This document shows, piece after piece, positions 61,650-64,000 of a DNA stretch of 64,000 bases (the first letter of the stretch is position 1; every line of letters starts with the position of its first letter). The notes under the pieces were generated by a model, which saw nothing but the letters and a program-made list of their open reading frames with translations, made no database searches and was not told the origin of the DNA. The stretch covers positions 20,806,001-20,870,000 of the forward strand of contig CM072337.1 of the NCBI GenBank assembly GCA_036874045.1, read 5' to 3'. The stretch comes from Cymodocea nodosa (taxonomy: Eukaryota > Streptophyta > Magnoliopsida > Alismatales > Cymodoceaceae). The position numbers were made by a program, and so were the translations under genes.

Positions 61650-64000
61650 CTAATATTTTTACATTTAAATTTTAATAAAAATTACAAACATCACAGTTGC
61701 TATCAACCATATCGTTCATTCGTATTTTCATTTCAAAGCCAACAGGTACCGGTAATTTACATCAAAATTTCAATCGTAATAAATGTGGAAATCACTATAA
61801 TTATGAAGAAAACTAATTTTAGGAGGTCTTCAGAAAAAAATTATATATCAGAAATTTGCAAGATAAAGTTGTGTGTTATTGCTGTCGCGTAAAATTTTTT
61901 CGACCACTTCAACGTTATATATAAAAATTCCTATTGAAATAGAAGGCCATTGGAAACAAGTTTAATTTTTTTAACAGAGGGATCTATCTAGCAGAAGAAG
62001 AAATGTTAACATCAATGTTCATCGTATATGATTGGTGTAGAATTCCCATTAATTAGTAATTTTTTTGTTAAAAAATCGTCTTGATAGACAATAGTCGAGA
62101 AGTACCAATAGTCGTTAATTTAAAATTGATGAGATTATATAAAAATCAACCTCAAGCTCATCGGCAACTAAATCAAAATCAAAAATCACATTCGAACATC
62201 TTCGACAAAGTATTAAGTAAAAGGTATATGTACATGATGAAAAGAAAATAACAAAATATCATAGAAAATAATAAAAAAAAAAATAATAGAAAATAACAGA
62301 AAATTAATAGAAAATTAAGGTATTTGTATATAAAATAGAAAATAATGAAATTTGAAATATGTATATTTATGTACAAAATAGAAAATCATAGAATATAAAA
62401 TATATATGTTTATTCATAAAATAAAAATATTAAAATTAATAAATTAAATATTTTTTGTATTTATCTAGAGAATAACAAAATTTGTTATAGATAATATAAA
62501 ATAGAGTCATTTGTGATGATTATTACATTATAAAATACATTTCATACATCTTTATTATTCTACATATTTCTCATAATATCAATTCACATCTATTAAAGAC
62601 AAATAACTTTTATATCAAAATTACATATTGTTAATATATTCTATGAAAATTTATTTATTTTTCTTCATTTTCCATCAATTTTAAATATCAGAATGTCAAA
62701 AAATAAAAGAAAATTTTTCTTACATATTAAGGAAAGATGATAAAAAATCATTTAATACACAAACACCTAAAAAATAATAAAAATTCTTTTACTATTTACT
62801 TTTTCAACATTTTTCATTATTTTCTAGATGCACAGCACTCTCTTAAAGATATTTTATGCAAACGTTAGCGTACCTACAAGTATCCATCTCAAAATTGATA
62901 ATTAAAAATGTTTTATGCAAGCAAAATAATATATCAAATGCAATTCCAGCTAAAGGACGATAAGTAATAACAGCTCACAAAAGAAAGGTTACCACAATAA
63001 ATAAAATCGTCAAAGTTTGAACTTATAATTTCGATCTTAATTTCTTCTGCATTATTTCCATTTGACCGTCATTGATGTATTATTACGTGTCGATTTATTA
63101 AAGCATCCTACGAGATTCTTCAACACGTATCCCATAAATGTAGGTAGAGGGCATGGCGTGGATAAGCTCAAGACGACGATATGAGCCTCATGTTGTTTAT
63201 GTGATTGGAGTAACGAATTGATGAGTTTGTAGCCTTTCATTGAATTATTCAAAAAAGTATATGGTAATCTGCGTAGAGTATTTTAATACGTGCAGATGTA
63301 ATTGCCAAAAAATGTGTACCGTAATAAAAATATGGTTCTCTTTATCGCGAATTCAATCGATACAAAAAATCAAGTTTCCTTTCTCCTTAATGCGTGTCAC
63401 ATAGTTAATCCCTCACACACGCTTGCCACGACGTACGTAGAATTGGAACGAGTGAGTATATATTGCAAGCAACAAAGTTGGGTTAATCTTTTCCACCTGG
63501 TAAAATGTTGCAGTTTCCTTTTCAATATTATACGATACCTTTTTTCTAAAAACGATAGGTAATTAACTAGTTGTCGTGTCTACAGGAGGTGTAGAAAGGT
63601 TTTCTACGAGCTAGGTCGTCTATATTAATTAATTGCGGAATATAAAAGTGTGGAATTATGCTAAATATGATCCATTAATCGAATGTCGATGGAGTGTAAG
63701 TAAGGTAAATGGCATGAAGCCCAGAATAAATCAACCCAATTATCAAGAAAGTCAATAAAACCAGACGCACGTATATACTGAGTATAATTAAAACAAGGTG
63801 ATTTTGATGGAGTCGCTGCGGCCGGATTCATGGGCAGGTGAGAGAGGACATTGAGATGTCTTTCCTGTAAATCAAAATATATTCACTACAGGATTTTTTT
63901 TATAATACATTTTATCTTAAATCTTATCTCATTTTCAATTCAGATCGAATACATTTCTTAAATTTCTCCCCTTCACACCTGCCAATTTTGTAAGCTTCGG
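61650..64000. other. AT-rich intergenic end of the window
   Basis: No gene, RNA or mobile element is supported. The A/T-rich block at about 62220-62470 contains loosely repeated AGAAAATAATA/AAATAGAAAAT units. The small frames at 61584-61892, 63052-63252 and 63302-63562 have no recognised domain. Confidence 0.5.

Noticed and set aside
62220..62470. Reiterated AGAAAATAATA-like units
   Set aside because: Loose A/T-rich simple sequence without fixed period or spacers; not a CRISPR or satellite array.

Overview
This is a nuclear plant chromosome segment, most likely from a monocot. The reasons are spliced genes with GT-AG introns, a DYW-type PPR protein, a CW zinc-finger protein, Ty1/copia, LINE and hAT debris, and a plastid-derived insertion. 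The Cullin-1 residues, above all the C-terminal VYRYLA ending, look like the monocot form. I cannot name the species.

Layout. At 0.2-0.9 kb, minus strand, lies a small secreted eight-cysteine lipid-transfer-like gene. An AT-rich gene-free stretch follows to 4.3 kb. At 4.3-7.2 kb, plus strand, is an ERD15-like gene with a PAM2 motif and a 1.6 kb intron in its leader. At 8.4-22.1 kb, plus strand, is a 12-exon CW-domain zinc-finger gene (1690 aa reconstructed) with a decayed short-LTR copia element in intron 10. At 22.1-27.7 kb there is no convincing gene; it holds a duplication and a short-LTR, non-coding element. At 27.7-29.6 kb, plus strand, is an intronless PPR-DYW gene. At 31.6-32.3 kb is a rearranged plastid insertion (rps12 5' exon and rps11). 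At 34.2-61.6 kb, minus strand, is a complete Cullin-1 gene: 19 coding exons, 744 aa, every exon phase checked. About 27 kb of genome carries 2.2 kb of coding sequence because the introns are filled with transposons. From 61.6 kb to the end I see nothing genic.

Cullin-1 (scaffold of SCF ubiquitin ligases), the CW protein (a probable reader of methylated histone H3), ERD15 (a partner of poly(A)-binding protein), the PPR-DYW protein (organellar RNA editing) and the lipid-transfer protein are not an obvious functional set. There is no operon or cluster logic here.

I did not find an undescribed biological system. The most informative parts are structural: the composite plastid insertion with both partners reorganised; a 267-bp duplication that copied a retrotransposon/host junction after insertion; a 242-bp duplication inside a copia integrase; and the layering of copia, L1-type LINE, RTE-type LINE, hAT and solo LTR remnants inside the introns of one essential gene. 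Exon positions come from reading splice sites and family resemblance by eye; no alignment or database search was run.
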